Positions 47,701-57,428 of a DNA stretch of 64,000 nucleotides are shown in pieces. This DNA comes from Phallus indusiatus. Taxonomy: Eukaryota; Basidiomycota; Agaricomycetes; Phallales; Phallaceae. The notes below the pieces were generated by a model. That model worked only from the letters and a program-made list of their open reading frames with translations, made no database searches and had not been told where the DNA came from. The position numbers and the translations under genes are program-made. Where the stretch lies: positions 1 to 64,000 of the forward strand of contig JAQFWX010000160.1 in the NCBI GenBank assembly GCA_027605045.1, read 5' to 3'. Position 1 is the first letter of the stretch, and the number at the start of each line of letters is the position of its first letter.

Positions 47701-48063
47701 GGAGTCATATGCGAAGAAGCACATGTATCAGCAGTCCAATCAGCACTGGCATGAACCAAAAGTGCAGAACAAGGATCAGAAAGATTGAAATTTGGAATAC
47801 TTGCATTTCCAGCATATTCAGCACTTTCTGCTTTTTCAGAGGTACTTGCCTCATCTGAAACTGTAGCTGACTGGCCAGACTGCGCATTCTGTTTCTTTTT
47901 GTTCTTCTTGTTCTTAACTTGCTCTTTAGCATCTTTGGAGGCTTGTATGCGCTTGTAACAAGTTTCTTCTGTGTGATTCTTTCCATCACAGAAAGCACAT
48001 GTGAGACCCTTCTGAGAGACAGAAGTAGTGGCCTTAGCAGCACTCTCAGCACTTCTGCTATGC
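44714..48063 (-). pseudogene. Ty1/copia Gag-Pol polyprotein, broken
   Basis: From the right: a Gag zinc knuckle CAFCDGKNHTEETC (CX2CX4HX4C), a protease region WTADTCASSHMTPHRHWF, the GAG-pre-integrase box LWHRRFSHLNLADVK, integrase (CEPCIAGKQHR, ELVHSDLHGPLP, FRDDKGGEYISKEFDNFM, NGVAERYNRTLEEA), reverse transcriptase ([59 protein letters not shown]) and RNase H (YSDADHAGDVSTRKSTGAYL, LHIDNQSAIAVGKDPDHHGR). Most of Gag is missing. There is a frameshift near 46085, an in-frame TGA near 45913 where Arg is expected, and decay near 45655-45670. The order integrase then reverse transcriptase shows Ty1/copia. Not functional. Confidence 0.9.
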
Positions 48064-48069
48064 AGTGTC

Positions 48070-48119
48070 TAAGTGCCTATTAAATCTAATTAGAGAGATG
48101 TAAAGATCATATTTTAACA
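48070..48119 (-). mobile_element. 5' LTR remnant of the copia element
   Basis: On the minus strand TGTTAAAATATGATCTTTAC followed by about 30 bp of LTR, joined directly to the Gag end. The rest of the LTR, the primer site and most of gag were deleted. Confidence 0.6.
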
Positions 48120-48789
48120 CTTAGCTGGGATAGGCTCGGAACACAGCACTTGACAGAAAATTTCCTCTAAGGAAAGTGCATAGCATTATTCTATTTAGAA
48201 TATGATCTGTACATCTCCCTAAGTAAATTAGATTATATGGGACTAGACGACAAATATCATTGTAGTGTTTTACTGAGCATTGTAGCCCTGACCCCTAGCT
48301 ATATCATTCAGATCCTTACAGCATAGATCTCTCAGCAAATGCAGACAAAGAAACAAAAGATGACCTAGACTTACAAATTGATCCTAGCATCTCCTTACCC
48401 GGTATGACATTAGAAACAGAAGGGACTTGGCTTCAGCTTATGTGCTGTGCCAACTCAAACAACTCTGATTATCTGTTAATTTTGGACTAGAAGTCTGAGA
48501 CAGTCTGGACAAGTACTGGGAGTGGACTTTAAACAAGATAGATAAGAGAAGATATAAAGAGGTTAACTGGGTCAAGGCTCGAAATAGACTTAATAAGACT
48601 TGAAGCAAACTTAATATTCAGACTGGGAGCCCCAGACGAAGTCTGGGGGGTTCAAATACAAAAAACTAGACTACTAGAATAAGAGGAGATATAACTAAAA
48701 GGAGACTAGTTGCACAGCACCAGAAACATATCTGGCACTTGATTTCTAATGCTCCAGACAAGATGTCCCCATAAGGAAATGTCCTAGTC

Positions 48790-49138
48790 TGTTACAGTAC
48801 ACTAGCACTTTGCCCAATTATTCAATTTCTTTGATCTCTTTCAGTTTTTCTTGTATTACGATTTCCTTCATTTCTCATATTTTGTCATTTCCACTATTTA
48901 TGTCATTTTTCCATTTTCTTGATTTCCTCGATTTCTTTTGATTTCTGTTTGTATCTCCTTGGATCCCATGGAGATCAGTCGGGTGCCTCGTATTCTGTAC
49001 TTATATGCATTTTCCCTAGAGGGGGATACCTAAGCTTGTTCTCTTAGGTTTTCCCTCCTCTAGGTGAGTAGTTAGTTGATGCCCCTCAATAGGTCTTTCA
49101 TTTTCCCTCCTCTAGGTGTGCCCTGAGTTGCCCTAACA
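48790..49138 (-). mobile_element. Family B solo LTR (copy 6)
   Basis: TGTTACAGTACACTAGC to GTTGCCCTAACA with TAGTC on both sides (48785-48789, 49139-49143). The most diverged B copy, with many C-to-T or G-to-A differences. Nested in the outer G LTR. Confidence 0.88.
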
Positions 49139-49307
49139 TAGTCTGGACAAAGTTCGGACCTTGGACTTACCAGACATGGACAGAATAACAGACTATGCAC
49201 TGTTAGATAAGTACTGACGCTCAGACTTGGCAGATATACTAAATATGGACGGGGTTTGGGCATCGAACCTCGGAGAGGTCCAAATTAAGATCAGGTGGCA
49301 CAAGGGT

Positions 49308-49489
49308 TGTTAGAAAATGATCTGTACATCTCTCTAAGTAGATTAGATTATACCAGTGCTATGGATAGGCGCCCAGACGCGGTATAGGTAAGCCTGGAGT
49401 GATGGGAATACTCTTTATACAGAGTATTCACCATCTGTCTCCAGTGTTGTTGAGGTTAATATAACATCATCTCTATACCAATTTTAATA
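49308..49489 (+). mobile_element. Copia-family solo LTR in the outer G LTR
   Basis: TGTTAGAAAATGATCTGTAC to CCAATTTTAATA, flanked by AGGGT on both sides (49303-49307, 49490-49494). The right AGGGT is at the same time the left duplication of the family-A LTR that follows. Confidence 0.85.
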
Positions 49490-50972
49490 AGGGTTGTCAG
49501 GGTACGCTACTGTTGTCTCTCATTTTTCCTTATTTATTATCATCGACATTACTTCATTTCCATTTCATTTATCATTTCTGTACTTTATATCCATCTTCTG
49601 TTTATTCGTTCTGTTACTTTCTCTACTCACGCTGTAATGATCCGAAGTGAATAGCTAATTGTATCAGCTATAGATGGTCAGATAACTACAAAGATATTTG
49701 ATTATTGAGGTCAATAGTCTACCATGGAGCAGGTCCTGGTGCTGATTTCGGATAGAGAATGAATGAGTGAAATGGGGAAAGGGGATGTGAGGATGAATGC
49801 ACTGATAACCAACACAAACAAACACTAACATCAACTGCAATGATAAAGAAAGATCGTATGCAAGTGTGCAAGTGGAAGAATGAACTGAGAGTTGGCAATG
49901 AGCTTGAAATGAATTGAGGACCTGCAATCAATGACTGTATCCCTGTGCGAGTTAGTGATGCAATAAACTGAAAATAAAATCGCTAGTTTATACTCTGAGA
50001 CCTCACTCAGAGTTAATCCAAAGATAAAGATGTGAGTGTAGAAATAGACTAGAGACGAAACACTGGGCTTGACTTGAACTTGACTTGACTTGACTTGACT
50101 TGAACTGAACTAAAACTGTGAGACAACTCATCCGGTAGAATTGCTGCTGTTACAAGTATTTACATGCAGTATATATACCTTTCAGAGTATGTAGCATTGG
50201 TAAAACGATCACTCATCATTCACCAGGATAACAAACAGAAAGAAACAAAAGAACAAAAAGAAATATGGATGATAGGGGGATCGCGAGAGAACGATGGGGA
50301 TACAATTACAACAAAAAGGAATTGCATACATAGATAGGAGAAATTGATGAAACCAAAACAAAAGATCAAATAGGAAGAACAAAACCAGCATAATACACAG
50401 CCCTTGCCTGACTCAACACCTGGCACTTCCCACATTGCCTCTATCCTGTACCATACTATACCATCTTATTCTTCTGACTGATCTGGCTCTGGCTGTTGAG
50501 ATTGGCTTCTTCGTGGCAGTGGAAGAATGATAATAGGGCTAGGAATTGATGGTCACCTCAGATCTTCCAATAGATCGCTTTCCACTTCTTGATAAGTGGG
50601 TAAAGGGTGTGTCAGGGTACGCTACTGCGTCCCCTCATTTTTTCTCATTTATTATCATCGGTATATATTCATTTCTACTTCATTTACATTTCCCGTATAT
50701 TATTCCCATCCTCCGTTTATTTCCTTCGTCTATGTTTCACCTTCCTTGCTCACGTACGTTGCGCGCTCGTACCTAGCATGATGCCCGTGACATCATGTCA
50801 CTTAGGTTCGGTTTGGGTGCCTGGCACTTAGCTGTGTCAGGGCTGCACGCCGCTGTCGCGCACCAAAATCTTCCTAATTAGGGAAGGTTCTTTTTTTGTT
50901 CAAAGCGGAGTTCTAATCATCCAGAAATCCCATATCAACAACATCACAGCCTCAAAAATTCAAAACAATAAA

Positions 50973-51954
50973 ATGACTACGTTTTCGTTCCATTACTCAT
51001 CCTCAGTCTCCTTACCAATTCCAAATTCCTCCACTGAATCACCAATTCTTTCTGATAATGAATCTATGTCTCCTTTTCGCTATTCGCCTTCCAGTCCCAG
51101 GACATATGATTTGGATCTTTATACGACTTTGTATATCTATAGTTCCCAATATGCAAGCCTCGACCTCGATCGGGACACGCACTTACCGAAGGAACCTTCG
51201 CCTATCATTATCCGTCAGTGCAGAAGTTCGGATCTGGTTCACCCCGGGATCATGTTTGGAGAGAAAGTTTATATTGAGGAGCAATTAAACTGGTTTACAG
51301 TTGTTAACATATATTTGACACCAGAATCAGCAAAACGAGACTTGTATCGAATATGGTTAGCAACTCAAGAAGGATTCAAGTTCACGTTTTTAGTACTGGA
51401 CGTGCCAAGTCGATGGGTAATCATGAAGGGCATGAGTACGCAAAAACTTAGCCCTTCCAGTGTAATGGATCCACCGCATGCGGTGGATTGAGTATATGCC
51501 ACTTAGGCATATGCAGAGGGCTTCGCCCTCTGCAGTAATTACTATTATTACTTCTAATAATAGAGGTGCTTAACGCCTCTGGCTTGCCGTGACGCGGCGA
51601 GCCATTATGTAATAACTGTACATTAGTAGTAGCTACGCGTGTGCTGATTCAGCACGCGCAACTTGTTTTACTCCACAAAAAAATACAGCACCTTGGTCTG
51701 TTACTTGTGGCGTGAAACTACAGCGTGATATAAACTGTGTACCGCAAGCGGTACACTATAAAAAGTAACGAAACGTTACATCCAGACCCACGAATCCTAT
51801 CCCAGAAGACACCCCACCATCACGATTCTCCCCTTTATCATATGACACTTCTCCAATGCAGTCCTCCCCCAACCTTCCCAGTCCCTCTTCTCCCACCAAA
51901 CGATCCTTCCGAAAGATTCGACAAGCTTGTTCCAATCTTTTTGGACGAATCTAG
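50973..51954 (+). CDS. E-element ORF1, unknown protein (split by element I1)
   Basis: Start ATG at 50973 (MTTFSFHYSSSVSLPIPNSS). The conserved core is LDLYTTLYIYSSQYASLDLD, RQCRSSDLVHPGIMFGEKVY, EEQLNWFTVVNIYLTPESAK, then YRIWLATQEGFKFTFLVLDV and PSRW. After STQKLSPS the frame is broken by the 320-bp element I1 (51461-51780) and resumes as a Pro/Ser-rich tail ending CSNLFGRI at TAG 51952-51954. Without I1 it would encode about 218 residues. There is no signal peptide, no zinc motif and no recognisable catalytic site. I do not recognise the family. Confidence 0.6.
51461..51780. mobile_element. Hairpin-chain element, copy I1
   Basis: 320 bp, TGTAATGG to GTAACGAAACGTTACA, with exact TCCAG duplications (51456-51460, 51781-51785), inserted in ORF1. 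It is almost all stem-loops: palindrome TCCACCGCATGCGGTGGA (51470-51487), then six abutting hairpins with no spacer at 51494-51512, 51513-51533, 51534-51543, 51544-51561, 51562-51580 and 51581-51603, then 51607-51623, 51637-51659, 51737-51756 and 51765-51779. Some stems contain G-T pairs that would be G-U in RNA. No ORF. Confidence 0.85.
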
Positions 51955-52058
51955 AACAATAAAGATAGCATACAAGGCAAAAACAATCAGATCCACTTAC
52001 TTTTCTTCTTTCTTCTCATACAGTCCCCTTAGCGCTTCTTTCGTCTTGTTATCCCACT

Positions 52059-52622
52059 ATGTCGTACAACAACGAAAACTCACAAAACTCTACTCCTTAT
52101 TTACAACTTCCCTTCTTCCCCTTTACGTTCCGTTCTTCCCTCCGAACCGGACCAAATCCAGGCTTTCTCACCATTATCCGTGTCTACAACACACTCGTTT
52201 CCGAAATCAACATTGATCCTAATACCATACTCCCCACGACACCTCCCCCTGCGATGGAAGTAACCATTCTATATGATGATCTAGAAGTAGGATACCCACG
52301 AGCCTTAACTCTATACGAACGATCTAACATCAATGTCATGCACGAGTCGTATGAGTTTGTCGGGTTCCTAACTGCTCAACGGGATGGAGTAGTCATATGG
52401 AGATTAGTTTTTCGTCACTGGTTCTATGGTTATGTACAGTTCTTATTTGTTGATGCCCCTTTTTTTGCCATGCCACCTCCCCCAGACTTTTCTGAAGCTT
52501 GTACACACCCTTTACCCACTTATCAAGAGGTGGAAAGCGATCTATTGGAAGATCTGAGGCGACCATCGATTCCTAGTCCCATCATCATTCTTCCACTGCC
52601 ACGGAGAAGCCGATCCCAGTAG
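52059..52622 (+). CDS. E-element ORF2, unknown protein, intact
   Basis: 187 codons, ATG at 52059 (MSYNNENSQNSTPYLQLPFF). Core blocks: FRSSLRTGPNPGFLTIIRVY, EVTILYDDLEVGYPRALTLY, YEFVGFLTAQRDGVVIWRLV, FRHWFYGYVQFLFVDAPFF, then MPPPPDF and an acidic/basic tail ending PRRSRSQ. The aromatic and hydrophobic middle could be a compact beta-rich domain or membrane-associated; this is a guess. ORF1 and ORF2 are on the same strand, 104 bp apart, with an AATAAAG just after ORF1. No known family recognised. Confidence 0.6.
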   Translation: MSYNNENSQNSTPYLQLPFFPFTFRSSLRTGPNPGFLTIIRVYNTLVSEINIDPNTILPTTPPPAMEVTILYDDLEVGYPRALTLYERSNINVMHESYEFVGFLTAQRDGVVIWRLVFRHWFYGYVQFLFVDAPFFAMPPPPDFSEACTHPLPTYQEVESDLLEDLRRPSIPSPIIILPLPRRSRSQ

Positions 52623-52955
52623 CTAGGGCCAGATCAGTCAGAAGAATAAGATGGAATGGTATGGTACAGGATAGAGGCAGCACGGGAAGTGCCAGGTGTT
52701 GAGTCAGGCAAGGGCTGTGTCTTGAGCCGGTTTTGTTCTTCCTATTTGATCTCTTTTTATTTTCTTTTGTTCTTTTGTTTTGGCTTCATCATTTTCTCCT
52801 ATCTATGTTTATGACTCCTTTTGTTGTAATTGTCTCCCCATCATTCTCTCGCGATTCCCCTATCTTCCATATTTCTTTTTGTTCTTTTGTTTCTTCCTGT
52901 TTGTTATCCTGGTGAACGATGAGTGATCGTCTCACCAATGCTATGTACTCTGAAA

Positions 52956-52967
52956 GGTATAAATACT
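52956..52967 (+). promoter_or_regulatory. TATA box of element E
   Basis: GGTATAAATACT, about 545 bp from the 3' end of E copy b. Equivalent sites exist in copy a (near 40250) and, mutated, in copy c (near 50170). The placement resembles the U3/R border of an LTR. Confidence 0.5.
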
Positions 52968-53673
52968 GCATGTAAATACTTGTATCAGCAGCAATCTACC
53001 GAACGGGTTGTCTCACAGTTAAGTTCAGTCAAGTCAAGTTTAAGTCAAGCTCAAGTCTAGTGTTTCGTCTCACATCTATTTCTATGCTCATGTCTTTATC
53101 TTTGGAATACTCTGAGTGAGGTCTCAGAGTCTAAACTAGTGATTTTTATTTTCAGTTTATTGCATCACTTACTCACATAAGGATAACAGTCATCATTGAT
53201 TGCAGGTCCTCAATTTCAGTCGCATTTCAAGTTCATTGTCGACTATCAGTTCATTATTTCACTTGCACTATTGCACACGATCCCTCCTTATTGTTGCAGT
53301 TGGTGTTAGTGTTTGTCTGTGTTGGTTTCGCATCAGCGCATACATCCCCTCCTTCCCATCATCCACACACACCCACTTTCTCTTATTCACCGAAATCAGC
53401 ACCAGGACCCGCTCCACGGTAGACTAACGACCTCTATAAACAAATATCTTCGTAGTTATTCCGATCACTTATAGCCGGCATACACTAAGCTATATTCATT
53501 GGAATGTTACACCGCGTCATCGTTTTATGTATATAGTAGCTGTACCTAGAGTGAGGGTCCCTAAGCTTGTTCTCTTAGGATCCCCTCCCTCTAGGTGAGT
53601 AGTTAGTGTTCTCTCAATATATTAGCTTAGGATCCCCTCCCTCTAGTCTGAGCTGAGTAGCCCTAACAGGGTG

Positions 53674-54120
53674 CGTATGAGCTTCAGAAAAGTCTGGGGG
53701 AGGTGGCATGGCAAAAAAAGGGGCATCAACAAATAGGAACTGTACATAACCATAGAACCAGTGGCGAAAAACTAATCTCCATATAATCACTCCATCCCGT
53801 TGAGCTGCTAGGAACCCAACAAACTCATACGACTTGTGCATGACATTGATGTCAGTTTGTTCGTACAGAGTTAGAGCTTGTGGATATCCTAGTTCTAAGT
53901 CATCATATGGAATAGTTATTTCCAGTACTGGGGGTGATGTAGAGGGGAGTACTGTATTAGGGTTGATTTTGATTTTGGGGACAAGGGTGTTGTAAACGTG
54001 GATAATGATGAGGAAGCCGGGATTAGGACCAGTTCTGAGAGAAGAATGAAATGTAAAAGGGAAAAAAGGAAGTTGTAAGTAGGGAATAGAATTTTGTGAG
54101 TTTTCGTTGTTGTATGACAT
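53674..54120 (-). pseudogene. ORF2 of E copy c, split by LTR A2
   Basis: Starts at 54120 with MSYNNENSQNSIPYLQLPFF and is open to the A2 insertion (PPPPDFSEAHTHP). The remainder lies at 50604 downward and has an in-frame TGA (TCA at 50553-50555) where copy b has CGA. Conserved blocks match copy b with many conservative changes. Confidence 0.65.
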
Positions 54121-54792
54121 AGTAGGAAGACAAGATGAAAGGAAGCACTAAGGAACTGTCTAAGAAAGAAAGATAAAGGTCAGTGGATCTGATTGTTTTT
54201 GCCTTGTATGCTAGCCTTATTCATCCAAGAAGGTTGGAACAAACTTGTTGGATCTTTCGGAAGGATTGTTTGGTGGGAGAAGAGGGGTTGGGAAGGTTAG
54301 GGGAAGACTGTATTGGAGAAGTGTTGAATGATAAGGGGGGGAATCGTGATGGTGGGGTGTCTTCTGGGATAGGATTTGTGAGTCTGGAAGGACTAAGTTT
54401 TTGAGTACTCATGCCCTTCATGATTACCCATCGACTTGGCACATCCAGGACTAAAAACGTAAACTTGAATCCTTCTTGAGTTTCTAGCCATATTCGATAC
54501 GAGTCTTGTTTTGCTGATTCTGGTGTCAAATATATGTTAACAACTGTAAACCAGTTTAATTGCTCCTTGATATAAACTTTCTCTCCAAACATAATCCTGG
54601 GGTGAACCATATCTGAACTTCTGCACTGATGGATAACGATAGGTGAAGGTTCCTTTGGTAAGTGCATTTCCCGATCGAGGTTGAGGCTTACATTCTGGGA
54701 ACAATAGATATACAAAGTCGTATAAAGATCCAAATTATATGTCCTGGGACTGGAAGGTGAATAGTGAAAAGGAGATATAGAATCATTATCAG

Positions 54793-56385
54793 TGTCACGC
54801 CCCGTGTGACCCGAAATCCAAACCCAGAACTTCGGTAAACTTCCCACTTCATTACAGTGGTTTGTTATGACCAATCTCTGTACTTAACTCCGTACTTCAT
54901 TTCGTACCTGGTGAAGGTAGCCTTTTTCATATCACATCACCACAAGGGATGAGAAGACCTGTATATCTGAATCACATCTCCGCTCGCTTCTTTCATATTA
55001 AGATTCCTTTGTTCCGTATTCATTACATTCCCATTTTAGTCCGTACTACTTGTATTTAAATCCTAGCTTTTCAGCTAGAAAACTTCAGTCTGAATATTAG
55101 TTACTTTTCATCTCTAGTTCCGCCTCCGTTCTTACTCCGTATTCACAAGCTCTAGTGCATACTCGTTGCGTACTATCTCGTACTTAAAGTCCTAGATGTC
55201 GTTTGACTGTCTAGACTTATAGTTTGACGTTACATTTTTGGCATCGTACTCATACGTACTGTCACGACCCTCGTGCCACCCGATCCTAATCCGGATCTCT
55301 CCGAGGTCCGGCACCCAAACCCTGTTAGGGCGACTCAGGGCACACACCTAGAGGAGGGAAAACCTAAGATCTATTGAGGGGCATCGACTAACTACTCACC
55401 TAGAGGAGGGAAAACCTAAGAGAACAAGCTTAGGTATCCCCCTCTAGGGAAAACGCATATAAGTACAGGATACGAAGCGCTCGACTGATCCCCATGGGAT
55501 CCGAGGAGATACAGACAGAAATCGAGGAAAATCGAAGAGATCGAAAAATCGAGAAAACGATGGAACTAATGGAAACGGCAAAGTACGGGAAATGAAGGAA
55601 ATCGTAACACGAAATGAAACCGAAAGAAATCGAAGAAATCGAATAATCGGAAAAGGCGCTAGCGTACCGTGACAAACCCCGTCCATATTTAGTATATCCG
55701 CCATGTCCGAGCGTCAGTACTTGTTCAACAGTGCATAGTCCGTTATTCTGTCCACGTCCGGTAGGTCCGAGGTCCGGACTAGGACATTTCCTTATGGGGA
55801 CATTCTGTCCGGAGCATTAGAAAGCAAGTGCCAGATATGTTTCTGGTGCTGTGCAACTAGTCTCCTTTTAGTTATATCTCCTTTAGTTTTAGTAGTCTAG
55901 CTTTTTGTATTTAAAGCCCCCAGACTTTGTCTGGGGCTCCCCAGTCTGAATATCAAGTCGTATTCAAGTCTATTTTAAGTCTAGCCCCAGTTAAACTCTT
56001 TATAATCAAATCTTCTCTTATCTATCTCGCTTAAAGTCCGCTCCCAGTACTTGTCCGGACCTGCCCGGACTACATCCGGGCTGTCTCGGACTTCTAGTCC
56101 GAAATTAAGGGATATCCAGGGTCGTCTGAGTTGGCGCAGCACATAAGCTGAAGCCAAGTCCCTTCTGTCCCGTAGTCCGGACTCCCTGGACTTCCGCCCA
56201 GACGCCCAGAACACGGTGCATGACACGTACTAGCTGCGTACTTCCTCGTTCTTTGAAATTGAGGGATATCGTAAGCTGGGCGAGCTGAAGCCAAGTCCCT
56301 CTCTCCGTACTTCCCCGTATTCTAGTTACGTGTTTCGTAGAAGTCCGGAAATACCCGGGATTTGTCCGGAACACCGATCTTGACA
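54793..56385 (+). mobile_element. Family G solo LTR (G1) inside ORF1 of E copy c
   Basis: Starts TGTCACGCCCCGTGTGACCC and ends CACCGATCTTGACA, with ATCAG on both sides (54788-54792, 56386-56390). Net length is about 1.24 kb after removing the nested B LTR. It has a strong hairpin AGCCCCCAGAC...GTCTGGGGCT near 55915 and TTTGTATTTAAAGCC just before it. No coding capacity; Ty3-like start. Confidence 0.82.
55323..55674 (+). mobile_element. Family B solo LTR (copy 7)
   Basis: TGTTAGGGCGACTCAGGG to GCGTACCGTGACA, with AACCC duplications (55318-55322, 55675-55679). Almost identical to copy 1 at 29031, so one of the youngest insertions. Confidence 0.92.
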
Positions 56386-56798
56386 ATCAGAAGGGATCTG
56401 TGATTCAGTGGAAGAATTTGGAACTGGCAAGGAGATTGATGATATGTAATGGAATGAAAACATAGTCATTTTATTGTTTTTCAGATTTTGAGACTGTGAT
56501 GTTGTTGATATGGGATTTCTGGATGTTTAGAACTTCACCTTGAACAAAAGAAGAACCTTCCCCAATTAGGAAGATTTGGGTGCACGACAATGCACGTTGT
56601 GCACTCATACCCAGTGTGATGCCTGTGACATCACGTCGCTTAGGTTCGGTTCGGGTGTCTGGCACTTAGCTGTGTCAGGGCTGCATGCCACATTGTCGTT
56701 TTATATATATAGTAGCTGTACCTAGAGTGAGGGTCCCTAAGCTTGTTCTCTTAGGATCCCCTCCCTCTAGGTGAGTAGTTAGTATTTCTCAATATAGT

Positions 56799-57428
56799 TG
56801 TAATGTATTTGCTCTGGTTCAAGGTATAGGCACCTTGTACTGTTGCAAATAAGAGAGCTGTTTAGAGGGAACCTAGTCTAGCAACAAAGGTCTTGTTATT
56901 GAGGGTGAGACAGAGCTTGCTGCTGCTGTTGTAAGACTTGAGCTGGCTGCTACTGATAGTCTTGAGGTAGAGATAGAAAAGAGAAAGAAATAGAAAAGAG
57001 AAAGACCAATTTAATTGGTAAGCACTATGGTGCACTAGTATAGATGATAAGGCAGATTGATATTTACAAGAGAAATCAGCCCCTATTTATACACTTTGGG
57101 GCTGCTACAAATAAAGCAAAATATTAGTAATTAAAAGATAAGGAATTACTTAGAAAGGAAATTAATTAGTAAAGGTGGAGTAGTAAAAATTATAGTGAAA
57201 CATTATTAGTGAGACAGAAAAATAAAAGTACCTGGAACTGAGTCATATGACTGTTCCTAGAAAATAAACAAATAGAGATACATAAATACAAGCAAGAGCT
57301 CAAAAAAGAATAGTAAAAAACTGACATAATGTGGGCTTTTGTTGTTTATATGCTGTTTTTGGATTTAGTGGCTGTGCCTTTTGACTTGTTTTTGCTGAGC
57401 TGGGTAAAAGTGCCCTAGATACATGACA
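56799..57428 (-). mobile_element. Family H solo LTR
   Basis: 630 bp, TGTAATGTATTTGCTCTGG to AGATACATGACA, with ATAGT on both sides (56794-56798, 57429-57433). On the minus strand a TATA box GTGTATAAATAGGGGC lies near 57090, similar to that of family D. Nested in the outer A LTR. Confidence 0.82.

Larger units (their letters stand above)
50854..53511 (+). mobile_element. Element E, copy b (most intact)
   Basis: 2658 bp (2333 without the nested hairpin element and its duplication). It starts TGTCGCGCACCAAAATCTTC and ends GGAATGTTACA, with CCGC on both sides (50850-50853, 53512-53515). It has ORF1, ORF2, and a 3' region with the TATA box GGTATAAATACTGCATG at about 52956 and a run of AGTCAAG-type repeats near 53025. 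No gag, pol, integrase or transposase. The single unit with TG...CA ends, small target duplication and one promoter near the 3' end fits a very long solo LTR, though other element types are possible. Confidence 0.7.
50610..53668 (-). mobile_element. Family A solo LTR (A2) inside ORF2 of E copy c
   Basis: TGTCAGGGTACGCTACTGCG at 50610, GTAGCCCTAACA at 53668, and GGGTG duplications on both sides (50605-50609, 53669-53673). It contains E copy b (50854-53511); without it, the two parts form one family-A LTR. Confidence 0.85.
54221..56469 (-). pseudogene. ORF1 of E copy c, split by LTR G1
   Basis: Start ATG at 56467-56469 (reverse of CATAGTCAT). After about 28 codons LTR G1 (54793-56385) interrupts; the frame resumes with YSPSSPRTYNLDLYTTLYIY, HQCRSSDMVHPRIMFGEKVY, KEQLNWFTVVNIYLTPESAK and ends QQVCSNLLG at 54221. 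The Pro/Ser tail, which is broken in copy b, is continuous here. Confidence 0.65.
49633..56589 (-). mobile_element. Element E, copy c (minus strand, contains further insertions)
   Basis: On the minus strand it starts TGTCGTGCACCCAAATC at 56589 and ends GGATCATTACA at 49633. Flanks ACGC and ATGC differ by one CpG-type transition, consistent with a 4-bp duplication as in copy b. Inside: ORF1 split by LTR G1, ORF2 split by LTR A2, and the 3' region with TATA-like text near 50170. Complete apart from these insertions. Confidence 0.75.

Noticed and set aside
55981..56386. Overlapping minus-strand frames of 66-93 codons
   Set aside because: They lie in LTR G1; several frames are open at once because of base composition, and the other G copy does not keep them.
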